Positions 34,228 to 43,872 of a stretch of DNA of 64,000 nt are shown here, piece after piece. Source of the DNA: Tersicoccus phoenicis (GTDB lineage: Bacteria; Actinomycetota; Actinomycetes; Actinomycetales; Micrococcaceae); NCBI RefSeq assembly GCF_001968835.1, contig NZ_MRDE01000009.1, forward strand, positions 1 through 64,000. Direction: 5' to 3'. The notes under the pieces are model-generated. The model did no database searches and had not been told where the DNA came from. It saw nothing but the letters and a program-made list of their open reading frames with translations. The position numbers were made by a program, and so were the translations under genes. Every line of letters starts with the position of its first letter. Position 1 is the stretch's first letter.

Positions 34228-34257
34228 AGTCTCGCCGTGTCCGGGTCACTCTGTCAA
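34228..34257 (-). promoter_or_regulatory. Promoter of the hpa operon
   Basis: On the minus strand a consensus -35 TTGACA (34252-34257) is followed after 18 bases by GAGACT (34228-34233) as -10. The predicted start falls inside the palindrome, giving a leader of about 80 bases before the first ATG at 34139. Confidence 0.6.
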
Positions 34258-34293
34258 CCCCCTTCGGAGATTCGCATCAGCGGGACGAGGGCG

Positions 34294-35121
34294 TCAGCCG
34301 AGGAAAGCGAGGGCGGCGTCCTTGAACTGGCGGCTGGTCACGGTGCTCAGGTGGTCGCGACCGGGGATCCGGAGCAGCTCGGGGGCGCCGCCGCGGTCCT
34401 GGAGCAGCCGGACCAACTCGTCCATGCCCGCGGCCACCTCGTCGTTCTCCCCGGCGGCGAGCAGCACGGGCTGGTGCGGCACCATGGTCTCCGGGTGGTA
34501 CGGCTCCTGCTGGGCGGCGTGGATGAAGGTGAGCACCGCGTCCATGGGGTTGCCGGCCGCCTGGGCCATGGCCAGGAACATCCGGGTCTCGTCGTGGGCG
34601 ATGCCCGCGCCCGACTCGAGGTGGGCCCGCGCGCTCGCCAGGTCGACGGCGACGAACCGGTCGTTGCCCGCGGCCCCGCCGAGCACGACGCGGCGCACGA
34701 GCTCCGGCTGCGCTGCCGCCAGTTCCCAGGCCAGGCGGGCGCCGAACGAATAGCCGACCAGGTCGACGCCACCGCCGTCGGGCCCGATCGGGCGGATATC
34801 CTCCTGGGCCAGCAACTGCAGCAGATCCGCCCGGATCCGGGACGGCAGGCAGGCCTCGACCGGGGCGGGGCCGGACCGGCCGTGGCCGGGCAGGTCGACG
34901 GTGAGCACCGTGTGTCCCGCGCGGGTGAGGTCGCGCACCCAGCCCGGGCGCTCCCAGTTCAGCTCGGACGAGGAGGCGAACCCGTGGACGAGCAGCACCG
35001 GTGGAGCGTCGATCGTGTCCTCGGGTTCCGGCTCGAACCGTTGAGCGTGCAGACCGGCGTCGACGCCCTCGACGAGCTGATGATCGGTCGTCCGGAACCG
35101 GTGCTCCTGCGCCTGAGTCAT
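34294..35121 (-). CDS. Alpha/beta-hydrolase
   Basis: A 275-residue single-domain hydrolase. VLLVHGFASSSELNW forms the oxyanion region, and VDLPGHGRSGPAP follows. The nucleophile elbow is VGYSFGARLAWELA (Ser near residue 127). The acid is probably in GENDEVAAG and the catalytic histidine in PGRDHLSTV. No signal peptide is visible. It lies upstream of the hpa promoter on the same strand and ends 36 bases before that promoter, so it is probably a separate unit. An ester or meta-cleavage product substrate is possible, but nothing in the sequence decides it. Confidence 0.88.
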   Translation of the reverse strand: MTQAQEHRFRTTDHQLVEGVDAGLHAQRFEPEPEDTIDAPPVLLVHGFASSSELNWERPGWVRDLTRAGHTVLTVDLPGHGRSGPAPVEACLPSRIRADLLQLLAQEDIRPIGPDGGGVDLVGYSFGARLAWELAAAQPELVRRVVLGGAAGNDRFVAVDLASARAHLESGAGIAHDETRMFLAMAQAAGNPMDAVLTFIHAAQQEPYHPETMVPHQPVLLAAGENDEVAAGMDELVRLLQDRGGAPELLRIPGRDHLSTVTSRQFKDAALAFLG

Positions 35122-35149
35122 GGCTCCATCATGCCGTCTGCGGCGGCGC

Positions 35150-36436
35150 TCAGACGTCCTGACGACGGGTGCCGTACTGGTGGCTGCCGGGCTGAGTCTT
35201 CAGCACCGCCTCGGGGACCACCCGGGCACCCCGGGAACGGTCGTCGTCATCGGACCCCTGCGACCCCTTCGCGTCCTTCGACCCGGAATCCTTCGCGTCG
35301 GAGTCCTTGCCTCCGCTGTCCTTCGAGCTGCTCTCCTTCGACCTGTCGTGCCCGTCGGAGCCGCCGTTGTCCTCGCTCTCCTCGCGCAGTTCGCGGCCCT
35401 GCTCGATCAGGCTTTCGACCTTGGCCTGCACCTTCTCCGACTGGGTGGTGTCGCGCGGCGGCAGCTGGATCGTCTCCTCGGCCTTGATCCCGGCCTGCAG
35501 CTGCCGGCCGCGCTCGAGTTCGGCGTCGAACTCGGCGCCGAAGAGCAGGGAGATGTTCGCGATCCAGATCCACAGCAAGAAGATGATGACGCCGGCGATC
35601 GACCCGTAGGTCTTGTTGTAGTTGCTGAACCCGGAGACGTACCAGATGAAGCCCAGGGTGGCGAGGATCAGGACGACGATGGAGATCAGAGCGCCACCGG
35701 AGACCCACCGGAACTTCGGCTGCCGGATGTTCGGGGTAGCCCAGTAGAGCACGGCGATGACCGCGATGATGAAGATCAGCATCACCGGCCATTTGGCGAT
35801 GTTCCAGATCGTGACCGCCGTGCCGCCCAGACCGACGACCTCGCCGATCCGCTGCGCGATCGGTCCCGACACCACGAGCATCAGACCCGTGGCCGCGACC
35901 AGCAGCACCAGCACGAGCGTGACCAGCAGTTGGATCGGGCGCAGCTTCCAGATCGGCCGGCCCTCGTCGATCTCGTAGATCCGGTTCATGGCTCGGCCGA
36001 ACCCGCCGACGTAACCGGATGCCGACCAGAGGGCGCCGAGGATACCGATGATCAATGTGAATCCCGCGGCAGTGGATCCGGTGAGTTCGTTGATGATGTT
36101 CTGCGCGGGTTGGATCGCATCCTGGCTCAGGAAGGGGCGGGCAAGGTCGATCACGGCGTTGGTGGTGGCCTCCGCCTGCCCGACGACGCCGAGGATCGAG
36201 ACGATCGCCAGGATGGCCGGGAACAGGGACAGCACGGCGTAGTAGGTCAGGCTTGCCGCCAGGTCGGTGCACTGATCCTTGCCGAACTCGCTGATCGTCC
36301 GCTTGAACACGTAACCCCACGACGGCTTGGACACCTCGGTGGGCGAGTCCGGTTTGCGCGTGTCCTCGGGGTCCGGCGCGTCGGCCTTGTCGCGCGCGGT
36401 GGCCGAGGCGTCGTCGGTCGGGGTGGTGGTCGCCAT
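35150..36436 (-). CDS. YihY/BrkB-family inner membrane protein
   Basis: A 428-residue membrane protein. The family core runs from about residue 38 to 320. It shows CTDLAASLTYYAVLSLFPAI in the first helix region, GALWSASGYVGGFGRAMNRI, and a last helix pair ending in IIFLLWIWIANISLLFGAEF. Six helices are expected. The C-terminal 110 residues are hydrophilic, with a low-complexity segment of Lys, Asp and Ser repeats. AGGAG five bases before ATG 36436 fixes the start; an upstream ATG at 36475 has no such site. The family was once annotated as RNase BN, and its function is unsettled. Confidence 0.9.
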   Translation of the reverse strand: MATTTPTDDASATARDKADAPDPEDTRKPDSPTEVSKPSWGYVFKRTISEFGKDQCTDLAASLTYYAVLSLFPAILAIVSILGVVGQAEATTNAVIDLARPFLSQDAIQPAQNIINELTGSTAAGFTLIIGILGALWSASGYVGGFGRAMNRIYEIDEGRPIWKLRPIQLLVTLVLVLLVAATGLMLVVSGPIAQRIGEVVGLGGTAVTIWNIAKWPVMLIFIIAVIAVLYWATPNIRQPKFRWVSGGALISIVVLILATLGFIWYVSGFSNYNKTYGSIAGVIIFLLWIWIANISLLFGAEFDAELERGRQLQAGIKAEETIQLPPRDTTQSEKVQAKVESLIEQGRELREESEDNGGSDGHDRSKESSSKDSGGKDSDAKDSGSKDAKGSQGSDDDDRSRGARVVPEAVLKTQPGSHQYGTRRQDV

Positions 36437-36576
36437 GCTCGCTCCTGAACCGTCGGGGGGAGACCAGGTGGCCACCCGGGCAGTGGGGTCGTGGTCTTCA
36501 GGCTAGTACACATTCATCACCCTGCTGAGGAACGGCCCGGGGAGCGGGGACGTCGGCCGGCTCAGACGTGCCCGGC

Positions 36577-37053
36577 TCAGTCCAGCCGGGGCAGACCCGC
36601 ACGGAGCCGGTCGGTCAGGGCGGTGAGCTCGTCCATCTCCTGGCGGGTCAGCGCGGCGGAGAACACTCGTTCGATGGTGCGCACGTGGATCCGGCCGGCC
36701 TGCCGCTGGACCCGGGCGCCGGCGGGGGTGAGCCGGATCTGCACCCCGCGCGCGTCGTCCGCGGCGCGCCTCCGCTCCACCCAGCCGCGTTCGTCCAGCC
36801 GGTCCAGCATCCGGCTCAGGCTGGGCTGGCTCATCAACAGCCAGGCGTTCAGCTCCCGCTGCCGGATCCAGCCGTCGGTGCGGGAGAGGTTGAACAGGAC
36901 GTCGTACTCCCGCACGGTCAGGGCGGCGAAGGCATCGTCGGCCAGCAGGTGCCGCATCACCTCCACCTGGGCCCGGAACAGGGACTCCCAGGTCCGGTCG
37001 GCGGCTCGCAGATCGGAACGACCCGGCGTGGCGTCGTCCTCAGTCGGCGGCAT
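36577..37053 (-). CDS. MarR-family transcriptional regulator
   Basis: A 158-residue winged-helix regulator. LTVREYDVLFNLSRTDGWIR precedes the recognition helix MSQPSLSRMLDRLDERGWV, and the wing is RRRAADDARGVQIRLTPAG. ATG 37053 lies 14 bases inside the end of the RND transporter gene, so it is co-translated with the transporter and probably controls it in response to an exported compound. No MarR palindrome was recognised upstream of the transporter. Confidence 0.87.
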   Translation of the reverse strand: MPPTEDDATPGRSDLRAADRTWESLFRAQVEVMRHLLADDAFAALTVREYDVLFNLSRTDGWIRQRELNAWLLMSQPSLSRMLDRLDERGWVERRRAADDARGVQIRLTPAGARVQRQAGRIHVRTIERVFSAALTRQEMDELTALTDRLRAGLPRLD

Positions 37054-40000
37054 GTCGCCCCCGGTGTCCGTCCGCGCCCGCCGCGCCGGCCATCCCGTCG
37101 GCACGGGCACCGGCACCGACCGGGACAGCGTCGCCGACTCCGTCGGTTCCGTCGGCCTCGGTGGCCCCGGTGGCGACGGTCGGGTCGCCGGACCGTCCGC
37201 GCCGGTCGGCTCGGCGCTCCCGCCAGCCCTCCAGCAGCCGGTACAGCACCGGGACCAGGACCAGGGTCAGGGCGGTGGAGGAGACCAGACCGCCGATGAC
37301 GACGACGGCGAGCGGCTGAGAGATGAACCCGCCACCCCCGGTCAGGCCCAGGGCCATCGGGATCAGCGCGAAGATGGTGGCCAGCGCCGTCATCAGGATC
37401 GGCCGGAGCCGACGCCAGGCGCCGGTGGTGATGGCGTCCGCCAGGCTCATCGCGGGCCGGCCGGGCGCGGGACGGCGGTACTGGTTGATCAGGTCGATCA
37501 GCACGATCGCGTTGGTCACCACGATGCCGACGAGCATCAGCAGCCCGACGAGGGAGGCCAGGCCGAGCGGGATCTGCGTGGCCACCAACAGCCCGATCGC
37601 GCCGGTCGCGGCGAAGGGCACCGAGACCAGCAGGATCAGCGGCTGGGCGAGCGACTTGAACGTGGCGACCATGATGACGTACACGATGGCGACGGCCGCC
37701 AGCAGGGCCAGACCGAGCTGGCGGAACGAGTTCGCCTGTTGCACCGCGGCGCCGCCGATGGTCGCCTCGGCGCCGGTGGGCAGGTTCAGGGTCGCCAGTC
37801 GGTCGGTCACGCTGCGGCTGACCGCACCGAGATCGGTGCCGGCCGGGGTGACGGAGACGACCGCGGTGCGCTGCCCGGAGGAGACGGTGATGCTGGTGGC
37901 CACCCGCTGCTCGCTGACGTCGGCGAGGCGGCTGAGCGGGACGGTGCTGCCGCCGGCCGGGATCGGCAGGTTCCGCAGGGTGGCCACGCTGGTCAACGCC
38001 GGCGGGTCGCCGATCTTGACCTGGTAGTCCGTGTCGTTCAGCCGGACCGTGCCGCCCGGGATGGGCGCGAGGCGGGCGGCGAGGATCCCGGCCAGGGCGT
38101 TCTCGTTGACCCCGAGTCGTGCGGCGGCGGCCCGGTCCACCCGTACCTGCACGACCGGTTGGTCGGTGGCGAGGTTGCTGGAGACGTCCCGCGCGTCGGG
38201 CACGCCGGTCAGGCCCTGCACGACGACGTCGTTGGCCCGGGCCAGCAGCTCCGACGTCGGTGCGCTGACGGTGACGTTGACGGTGCTGCTGGTGCCGAAC
38301 CCGCCGCCCTGCGTCGAGAGGGTGACGGTGCCGACGTCACGCAGACCGGTGACGGCCTGCCGGACGGTCTCCCGCAGGGCGGTCTGGTCCCGGTTCTCGT
38401 CGGTGATGACGGTGTACTGGGCGGTGGACGCGCCGGCGGTCAGGAACGCGGACAGCCCGCCGCTGGCGTTGCCGATGTTCACCTGCACGGTGCGCACGCC
38501 GTCGATGCCGCGCAGCGTCGACTCGACCTTCGTGGCCGCGTCGCTGGTGGCCTGCAGGCTGGTGCCGGCGGGCAGGGACTGCTTGATCGAGAAGCTGTTC
38601 TGGCCGCTGTCCCCGAGCAGGTTGGTCTTCATCAGCGGCAGCATCAGGACGGTCACGACCAGGATCAGGGCCGCGCCCACGACCGTGATGACGGGATGAC
38701 GCTGGGTGCCGCCGAGGATCGGCAGGTATCCGCGCTGCAGCCACGGCAGCCGGCCCCCGCGCCCACGGTCCTCCCGCGCGGCCTCCGGGGCGTTCCGGAT
38801 CTCGGCGGACGGAGGGGTGTCCGTCGTCGTCGTCGCCGCCGCCGCCGTCGCCGTCGTCCGCCGTCGTCCGGTGCGGACGGGCCGATCGCCGAGGAACCAG
38901 TACGCCAGCACCGGCACGATGGTCAGGGCCACCAGCAGGGAGGCGAGCAGGGCCATGGTCACGGTCAAGGCGAAGGGCCGGAACAGCTCGCCGGCGAGGT
39001 CTCCGACGAAGGCGATGGGCGCGAACACGGCGACCGTGGTCAGAGTCGACGCGGTGACCGCGCCGGCGACCTCGCGGATCGCCTCGAGGATGGCCTGCCG
39101 CTTGGGCTGCCCGTACTCGAGGTGGCGCTTGATGTTCTCGATCACCACGATCGAGTCGTCCACGACACGGCCGATGGCGATGGTCAGCGCTCCGAGCGTG
39201 AGGATGTTCAGCGAGTACCGCAGGCCGGACATGCCGATGAACGTGATCAGCAGGGACAGGGGGATGGAGATCGCGGTGACCAGCGTCGAGCGCACGGAGA
39301 GCAGGAAGACGAGGATCACCAGCACCGCGAAGCCGAGACCGAGCAGGCCCTCCGTGGTGAGGTCGCTGATCGACTTCTCGATGAACGGTGCCTGGTCGAA
39401 CACCGTGGTGAACCGGGCGTTGCCGCCCACCTCGGCCTGCAGCTGGGGGAGCAGGTCGAGCACCTGGCGGGAGATGCCGACGGCATCGCCCTCGGGCTTC
39501 TTCGTCACCGCCACGGAGAGCGTCGGCACGCCGTCGGTGCGGGTGATCGACGTGGCCGCGTCGTCGGTCAGGGACACGACGGCGACGTCGCCGATGGTGA
39601 CCACGGGCTGCGTGCCCCGCCCGGACACGGGCAGGGCACGGACGGCGTCCAGCGAGGTGATGGGCGAGCCGATCTGCACGTCCAGGGCGTCCGCGCCCTG
39701 TCGGACGGTGCCGGCCGGGACGAGGTCGCCGTTGTTCTGCAGGGCGTCACGGATCGCGGTGACCGGCACCCCGGCCCGGGCCAGCTTCGCGTTGTCGGGC
39801 AGGATCCGCACGGACTGGGTGGCGCCGCCCGCGACGTCGGCGGAGCGCACGCCGGTGACCTTCTCCAGTTTCGGCACCGCGATGGTGGTCAGCCGCTGCC
39901 GCAGGGCACTGAGCGACGGGTCGTCGGAGGAGACGGCGAGGTAGACGATCGGCAGGTCCGAGATGCTGCCGGTGAGGGACTGCGGATCGGCGTCGCTGGG

Positions 40001-40360
40001 CAGCTGGCGCCGGGCGTTGGAGATGGCCCGGTCGACCTGGCTGCGGGCCCGATCGAGGTTGGTGCCGTAGACGAACTGAAGGTTGATCGTCGAGACGCCG
40101 GACCGGGAGGTCGCCGTCGAGGAGTCCAGGCCCTCGACGGCGTTGAGCGCGGCCTCCAGGGGCGCGCTGACCTGCTTGTCGATCACCTCCGGGCTGGAAC
40201 CGGGCATCGACGTGATCACCGACACCTGCGGGAACTCGATCGACGGGATGAGCTCCTGCTTCAGCGAGGTCATCGTGATCACCCCGAACACGGAGGCGAG
40301 CACGGTCACCAGCGCGATCAGTGCCCGGTTGCCGAGCGAGAGGTGGGCGAGGCGGAACAC
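37040..40360 (-). CDS. RND-family efflux transporter (HAE1/SwrC-like)
   Basis: An 1106-residue resistance-nodulation-division permease with two-fold internal symmetry. The first helix LALIALVTVLASVFGVIT-type region lies at residues 11-30, a large porter domain follows, and helix four contains IAIGRVVDDSIVVIENIKRH with the paired aspartates of the proton relay. The second half has VGLLMLVGIVVTNAIVLIDL. A Thr/Ala-rich cytoplasmic linker lies near residue 510, and a 60-residue Gly/Ala-rich tail ends the protein. No membrane-fusion or outer-membrane partner is nearby, as in Bacillus SwrC. It shares a transcript with the overlapping marR gene. Substrates are unknown. Confidence 0.92.
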   Translation of the reverse strand: MFRLAHLSLGNRALIALVTVLASVFGVITMTSLKQELIPSIEFPQVSVITSMPGSSPEVIDKQVSAPLEAALNAVEGLDSSTATSRSGVSTINLQFVYGTNLDRARSQVDRAISNARRQLPSDADPQSLTGSISDLPIVYLAVSSDDPSLSALRQRLTTIAVPKLEKVTGVRSADVAGGATQSVRILPDNAKLARAGVPVTAIRDALQNNGDLVPAGTVRQGADALDVQIGSPITSLDAVRALPVSGRGTQPVVTIGDVAVVSLTDDAATSITRTDGVPTLSVAVTKKPEGDAVGISRQVLDLLPQLQAEVGGNARFTTVFDQAPFIEKSISDLTTEGLLGLGFAVLVILVFLLSVRSTLVTAISIPLSLLITFIGMSGLRYSLNILTLGALTIAIGRVVDDSIVVIENIKRHLEYGQPKRQAILEAIREVAGAVTASTLTTVAVFAPIAFVGDLAGELFRPFALTVTMALLASLLVALTIVPVLAYWFLGDRPVRTGRRRTTATAAAATTTTDTPPSAEIRNAPEAAREDRGRGGRLPWLQRGYLPILGGTQRHPVITVVGAALILVVTVLMLPLMKTNLLGDSGQNSFSIKQSLPAGTSLQATSDAATKVESTLRGIDGVRTVQVNIGNASGGLSAFLTAGASTAQYTVITDENRDQTALRETVRQAVTGLRDVGTVTLSTQGGGFGTSSTVNVTVSAPTSELLARANDVVVQGLTGVPDARDVSSNLATDQPVVQVRVDRAAAARLGVNENALAGILAARLAPIPGGTVRLNDTDYQVKIGDPPALTSVATLRNLPIPAGGSTVPLSRLADVSEQRVATSITVSSGQRTAVVSVTPAGTDLGAVSRSVTDRLATLNLPTGAEATIGGAAVQQANSFRQLGLALLAAVAIVYVIMVATFKSLAQPLILLVSVPFAATGAIGLLVATQIPLGLASLVGLLMLVGIVVTNAIVLIDLINQYRRPAPGRPAMSLADAITTGAWRRLRPILMTALATIFALIPMALGLTGGGGFISQPLAVVVIGGLVSSTALTLVLVPVLYRLLEGWRERRADRRGRSGDPTVATGATEADGTDGVGDAVPVGAGARADGMAGAAGADGHRGRHAAD

Positions 40361-40420
40361 GGTGGTCCCCTTCGGTCCGGGGCGGGCCCACGGACGCGCG
40401 GGCGTCCGGGGGCGGGCGGG

Positions 40421-41905
40421 TCAGATGAGCGCCAGGGCGCGGTTGGTGGCCTCGAGCACCTCGTCGGCGAGCTGCGGGTTGTCGTTCAGCTTCTGGCCGT
40501 AGGAGGGCATCATCTCCGTCAGCTTCGGCGTCCAGCGATCCGCGTAGGCCGGGAAGCAGCGCTTGAGCAGGTCGACCATGATGGCGGTGGCCGTGGAGGC
40601 ACCCGGGGAGGCACCGAGCAGCGCGGCGATCGAACCGTCGGAACTGGTGACCAGCTCCGTGCCGAACTGGAGCACACCGCCCCGCTTGGCGTCCTTCTTG
40701 ATCACCTGGACGCGCTGGCCGGCCGTGATCAGCTCCCACGAGGCGGGATCCGCGTCGGGGTAGAACTGGCGCAGACTCTCGTCCTTGGCGGAACGGGACT
40801 TGAGCACCTCGGTGACCAGGTACTTCGTCAGATCCAGGTTGTCCTTGGCGACGGCCAGCATCGGGATGATGTTGTTCGTCCGGATCGACAGCGGCAGGTC
40901 CAGGTAGGTGCCGGACTTGAGGAACTTGGTGGAGAACCCGGCGTACGGTCCGAACAGCAAAGAGCGCTGCCCGTCCGCGAAGCGGGTGTCCAGGTGCGGC
41001 ACGGACATCGGCGGGGCGCCGACGGACGCCTGGCCGTACACCTTGGCGTTCTGCTGGTTCGCGATCGCGGGGTCGGTGCAGCGCAGGAACTCACCCGAGA
41101 CCGGGAACCCGGCCAGGCCCCTGCCCTCCGGGATGCCGGAGCGCTGCAGCAGGTGCAGAGCGCCGCCGCCCGCGCCGACGAACACGAACCGCGCGTCGAC
41201 CGTCGTCCGCTCACCGGTGAGCCGGTTCTTGACGGAGACCTGCCAGCGTCCGTTCGTCCCACGCGTGATGTCGGTGACCTCGTGGCCGTACGCCACCTCG
41301 GCGCCGTTGTCGGCCAGCTTCGCGGTCAACTGCCGGGAGAGTTCACCGAAGTTGACGTCGGTGCCGCCGACCACCCGGGACGCGGCGACCCGTTCGGCCG
41401 GGTCGCGGCCGGCCATGGTCAGCGGCGCCCACTGGGCGATCACGGCCGGATCCTCGCTGTGCTCGATGGTCTCGAACAGCTTGTTCGGCTTCAGCGCCTC
41501 GTACCGGGTCCTCAGGTACCGGGCGTGATCGTCGCCGAACACCAGGCTCATGTGCGCCACGGGGTTGATGAAGCTCTTCGGGTCGTGCAGCACGCCCTGA
41601 TCGAGCAGGTGGGACCAGAACTGGCGCGAGAGCTGGAACTGCTCGTTGATGACCAGCGCCTTGTCCGGGCTGACCGAGCCGTCCTTGGCCAGCGGCGTGT
41701 AGTTCAATTCGCACAACGCGGAGTGGCCGGTGCCGGCGTTGTTCCACGGGTCGGAGCTCTCGCTGCCCGCGCGGTCCAGCCGTTCGAACATTCGCACGGT
41801 CCAGGTCGGCTCGAGCTGCTGCACCATGGTGCCCATCGTCGCGCTCATCACGCCCGCCCCGATGAGGACGACGTCGGCCTTCTCGGTCCCTGGTCCACCG
41901 GTCAT
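40421..41905 (-). CDS. mqo: Malate:quinone oxidoreductase
   Basis: A 494-residue membrane-peripheral FAD enzyme that oxidises malate to oxaloacetate and passes electrons to quinone, bypassing soluble malate dehydrogenase. The N-terminal FAD fold is [17 protein letters not shown]. Family signatures are [56 protein letters not shown] and [19 protein letters not shown] near the C-terminus. ATG 41905 is preceded by GGAGGG at a good distance. A TTG two codons earlier would fit the frame but lacks spacing. It appears monocistronic. Confidence 0.95.
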   Translation of the reverse strand: MTGGPGTEKADVVLIGAGVMSATMGTMVQQLEPTWTVRMFERLDRAGSESSDPWNNAGTGHSALCELNYTPLAKDGSVSPDKALVINEQFQLSRQFWSHLLDQGVLHDPKSFINPVAHMSLVFGDDHARYLRTRYEALKPNKLFETIEHSEDPAVIAQWAPLTMAGRDPAERVAASRVVGGTDVNFGELSRQLTAKLADNGAEVAYGHEVTDITRGTNGRWQVSVKNRLTGERTTVDARFVFVGAGGGALHLLQRSGIPEGRGLAGFPVSGEFLRCTDPAIANQQNAKVYGQASVGAPPMSVPHLDTRFADGQRSLLFGPYAGFSTKFLKSGTYLDLPLSIRTNNIIPMLAVAKDNLDLTKYLVTEVLKSRSAKDESLRQFYPDADPASWELITAGQRVQVIKKDAKRGGVLQFGTELVTSSDGSIAALLGASPGASTATAIMVDLLKRCFPAYADRWTPKLTEMMPSYGQKLNDNPQLADEVLEATNRALALI

Positions 41906-41979
41906 TGACAACCCTCCATCAACTGCTCCACTCGCCCCTAGAGACTACCGGCTGGGGGGCACTGCTCCGCACCGGGGCC

Positions 41980-43653
41980 TCAGCCGAGACGGACGGCGTT
42001 GAACACCTCGTCGTAGGTGGAGGAGACCGGATACGAACTCACCCGCGGGGACAGCGCGAGGGCCGAGACGGGGAACGCGAGGGGCACCGCCGGCAGGTCG
42101 GAGGAGATCTGGTCGGCGATGTTCCGGTACGCGGCGGTCCGGTCCGCGCCGTCGGGCAGGGTCCGAGCCCGGTCGATCTTGCTGAACACCTGAGCGTTGC
42201 GATAGCCGAACTCGGGTGACGGAGCCCCGAAGAGGGGCCCGAGGAAGTTGTCCGGGTCGCGGTAGGTGCCCGTCAGGCCCAGCAGGTGCAGCCCGTAGCC
42301 GGACCCGGTGACCACGCTGTCGGCGTAACCGTCCGCCCAGGCGATGGGGACCGGCTTGATGTTCAGGCCGACCGCGGTCAGCTGCCGGGCCACCTCGGCG
42401 TACACCTTCTCCGGGGCCTGCAGATAGGGCAGCGCGACCGTGCGCGGGTAGGCGAACGGGATGGCCTGCCCCCGGTAGCTCGACGCGGAGAGCAACTGCT
42501 TGGCCCGGGCGACGTCGGTGTCGTAACGCTGCACGGTGTCGCTGGTGACGGCCAGGCGCGGCGGGACGAACTGGTTGGCGATCTCGGTGCCGTCCACGAA
42601 GTAGTTCTTCACCAGGGTCGGCTTGTCGATCGCGTAGGCGATCGCCTGGCGCACCTTCGGATCCGACAGGGGGCCGAAGTCCTGGTTGATGCCCAGGTAG
42701 GCGACGGAGTAGGGGTCCCGTTGCACGATCTGGTCACCGGCCTGGGCCAGGGGGGCGAAGGCCTCGCGGGTGACCCCGTCGAACCCGTCCACGGTGCCGG
42801 CCCGGAGTGCGGCCAACCGCTGCAGCGGCTCGCGGATGGTGCGGAAGGTGAGGGAGGCGATCTGACCGCGCTCGCCCCAGTAGCGGTCGAAGGAGGCGAG
42901 GACGACGTCGTTCCCCCGCCACGAGACGAACCGGTAGGGACCGGTGCCGACCGGGTGCTGGCCGAACCCGGAGACGAACCGGTCGCCACGCCGCTCGGTC
43001 AGCTGGTCGGCGCGCTTGGACGTCAGCGATGCGGGCGAGGCGATCGCGAAAGCCGGGGCGCTGAGAGCCTTGAGCAGGGTGGGGAACTGGTCGTTCAGGG
43101 TCAGGGTCACCCGCGTCGTGCCCTGCGTGCTGCAGCCGCGGTACAGGGACTGGTCCGGCTGGTCGGAGTACGCGCCGAAGACGTTCTGGAACCCGAGGCT
43201 CGCCCGGTCCGAGCGCAGCGAGACCGGCATCGTGTACCACCGCTGGAAGTTGGCGCACACGGCCGCGGCGGTGAAGGCGGTGCCGTCGTGGAAGAGCACG
43301 CCCGGCCGCAGCGCGAACGTCCAGGTGCGGCCGTCCGCGGACGTGGTCCAGGACTGGGCCAGGGAGGGCCTCGGCTCCCCGGTGTTCGGGTCGGCGGTGA
43401 CCAGGCCCTCCATCACCTGCCGGGTGACCCGGGTGGACTCGACGTCGCGGGTCAGGGCCGGGTCCAGGTTCGCGGGGGCGGCGGGAGTCGCGAACACGAA
43501 CGACGCCGAGGGCGTCGCGGGCGACGACGACGTCGTCGTCGGGGACGGCTCGGGCCGGGCCCCCGTACAGCCGGCGAGCAGCAGAACCGCGACGGCGGCA
43601 GAGGCGACACCCAGACGTCCTCGCACACGGCGTCGTCCTCCGAGGCGCGGCAC
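41980..43653 (-). CDS. Peptide-type ABC transporter substrate-binding lipoprotein (copy 1)
   Basis: A 557-residue SBP family 5 lipoprotein. The N-terminus is RRRVRGRLGVASAAVAVLLL followed by the lipobox LLAGC (Cys about residue 28). After a Ser/Thr/Pro linker the binding domain includes NLDPALTRDVESTRVTRQV, TWTFALRPGVLFHDG and VGTGPYRFVSW. The start is GTG 43653, with GGAG on its 5-prime side. It is paralogous to the lipoprotein at 49072-50763; both share the AAAVCANF-RWY segment and C-terminal SPRVSSYPVS-like ending. It diverges from the ATPase gene, so both probably serve the same permeases. The ligand (peptides, opines or nickel) is not determined. Confidence 0.88.
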   Translation of the reverse strand: MPRLGGRRRVRGRLGVASAAVAVLLLAGCTGARPEPSPTTTSSSPATPSASFVFATPAAPANLDPALTRDVESTRVTRQVMEGLVTADPNTGEPRPSLAQSWTTSADGRTWTFALRPGVLFHDGTAFTAAAVCANFQRWYTMPVSLRSDRASLGFQNVFGAYSDQPDQSLYRGCSTQGTTRVTLTLNDQFPTLLKALSAPAFAIASPASLTSKRADQLTERRGDRFVSGFGQHPVGTGPYRFVSWRGNDVVLASFDRYWGERGQIASLTFRTIREPLQRLAALRAGTVDGFDGVTREAFAPLAQAGDQIVQRDPYSVAYLGINQDFGPLSDPKVRQAIAYAIDKPTLVKNYFVDGTEIANQFVPPRLAVTSDTVQRYDTDVARAKQLLSASSYRGQAIPFAYPRTVALPYLQAPEKVYAEVARQLTAVGLNIKPVPIAWADGYADSVVTGSGYGLHLLGLTGTYRDPDNFLGPLFGAPSPEFGYRNAQVFSKIDRARTLPDGADRTAAYRNIADQISSDLPAVPLAFPVSALALSPRVSSYPVSSTYDEVFNAVRLG

Positions 43654-43872
43654 CGGCCGTCTCCTCTCGCGTCGGGGGTTGCCCAGCCGACAGGGAGCCG
43701 GGTCTCCGGCGTGCGGCGGGCGGGGAACAGGCGCCAGTGTATCCGAGCGCCACCCCGGCCGGTCGGTCGGTGGGGGCCGGTCGGTGTGGCTCGGTGCGGC
43801 TGGCTGGTCGGCGCGGCTGCGCCGGGGCGCCGGTTGCCGCCGTAGGCCGCGGACGTGAGGCAGCATGGTGAC

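Noticed and set aside
36491-41908. Open frame of 1805 codons on the plus strand opposite the RND transporter and mqo
   Set aside because: It is an antisense shadow produced by extreme GC content. Its translation is a low-complexity mix of Gly, Arg, Asp and Gln, while the minus strand encodes two well-conserved proteins.
41906-41911. TTG start for mqo two codons before the chosen ATG
   Set aside because: The GGAGGG site is too close to the TTG but well spaced for ATG 41905.
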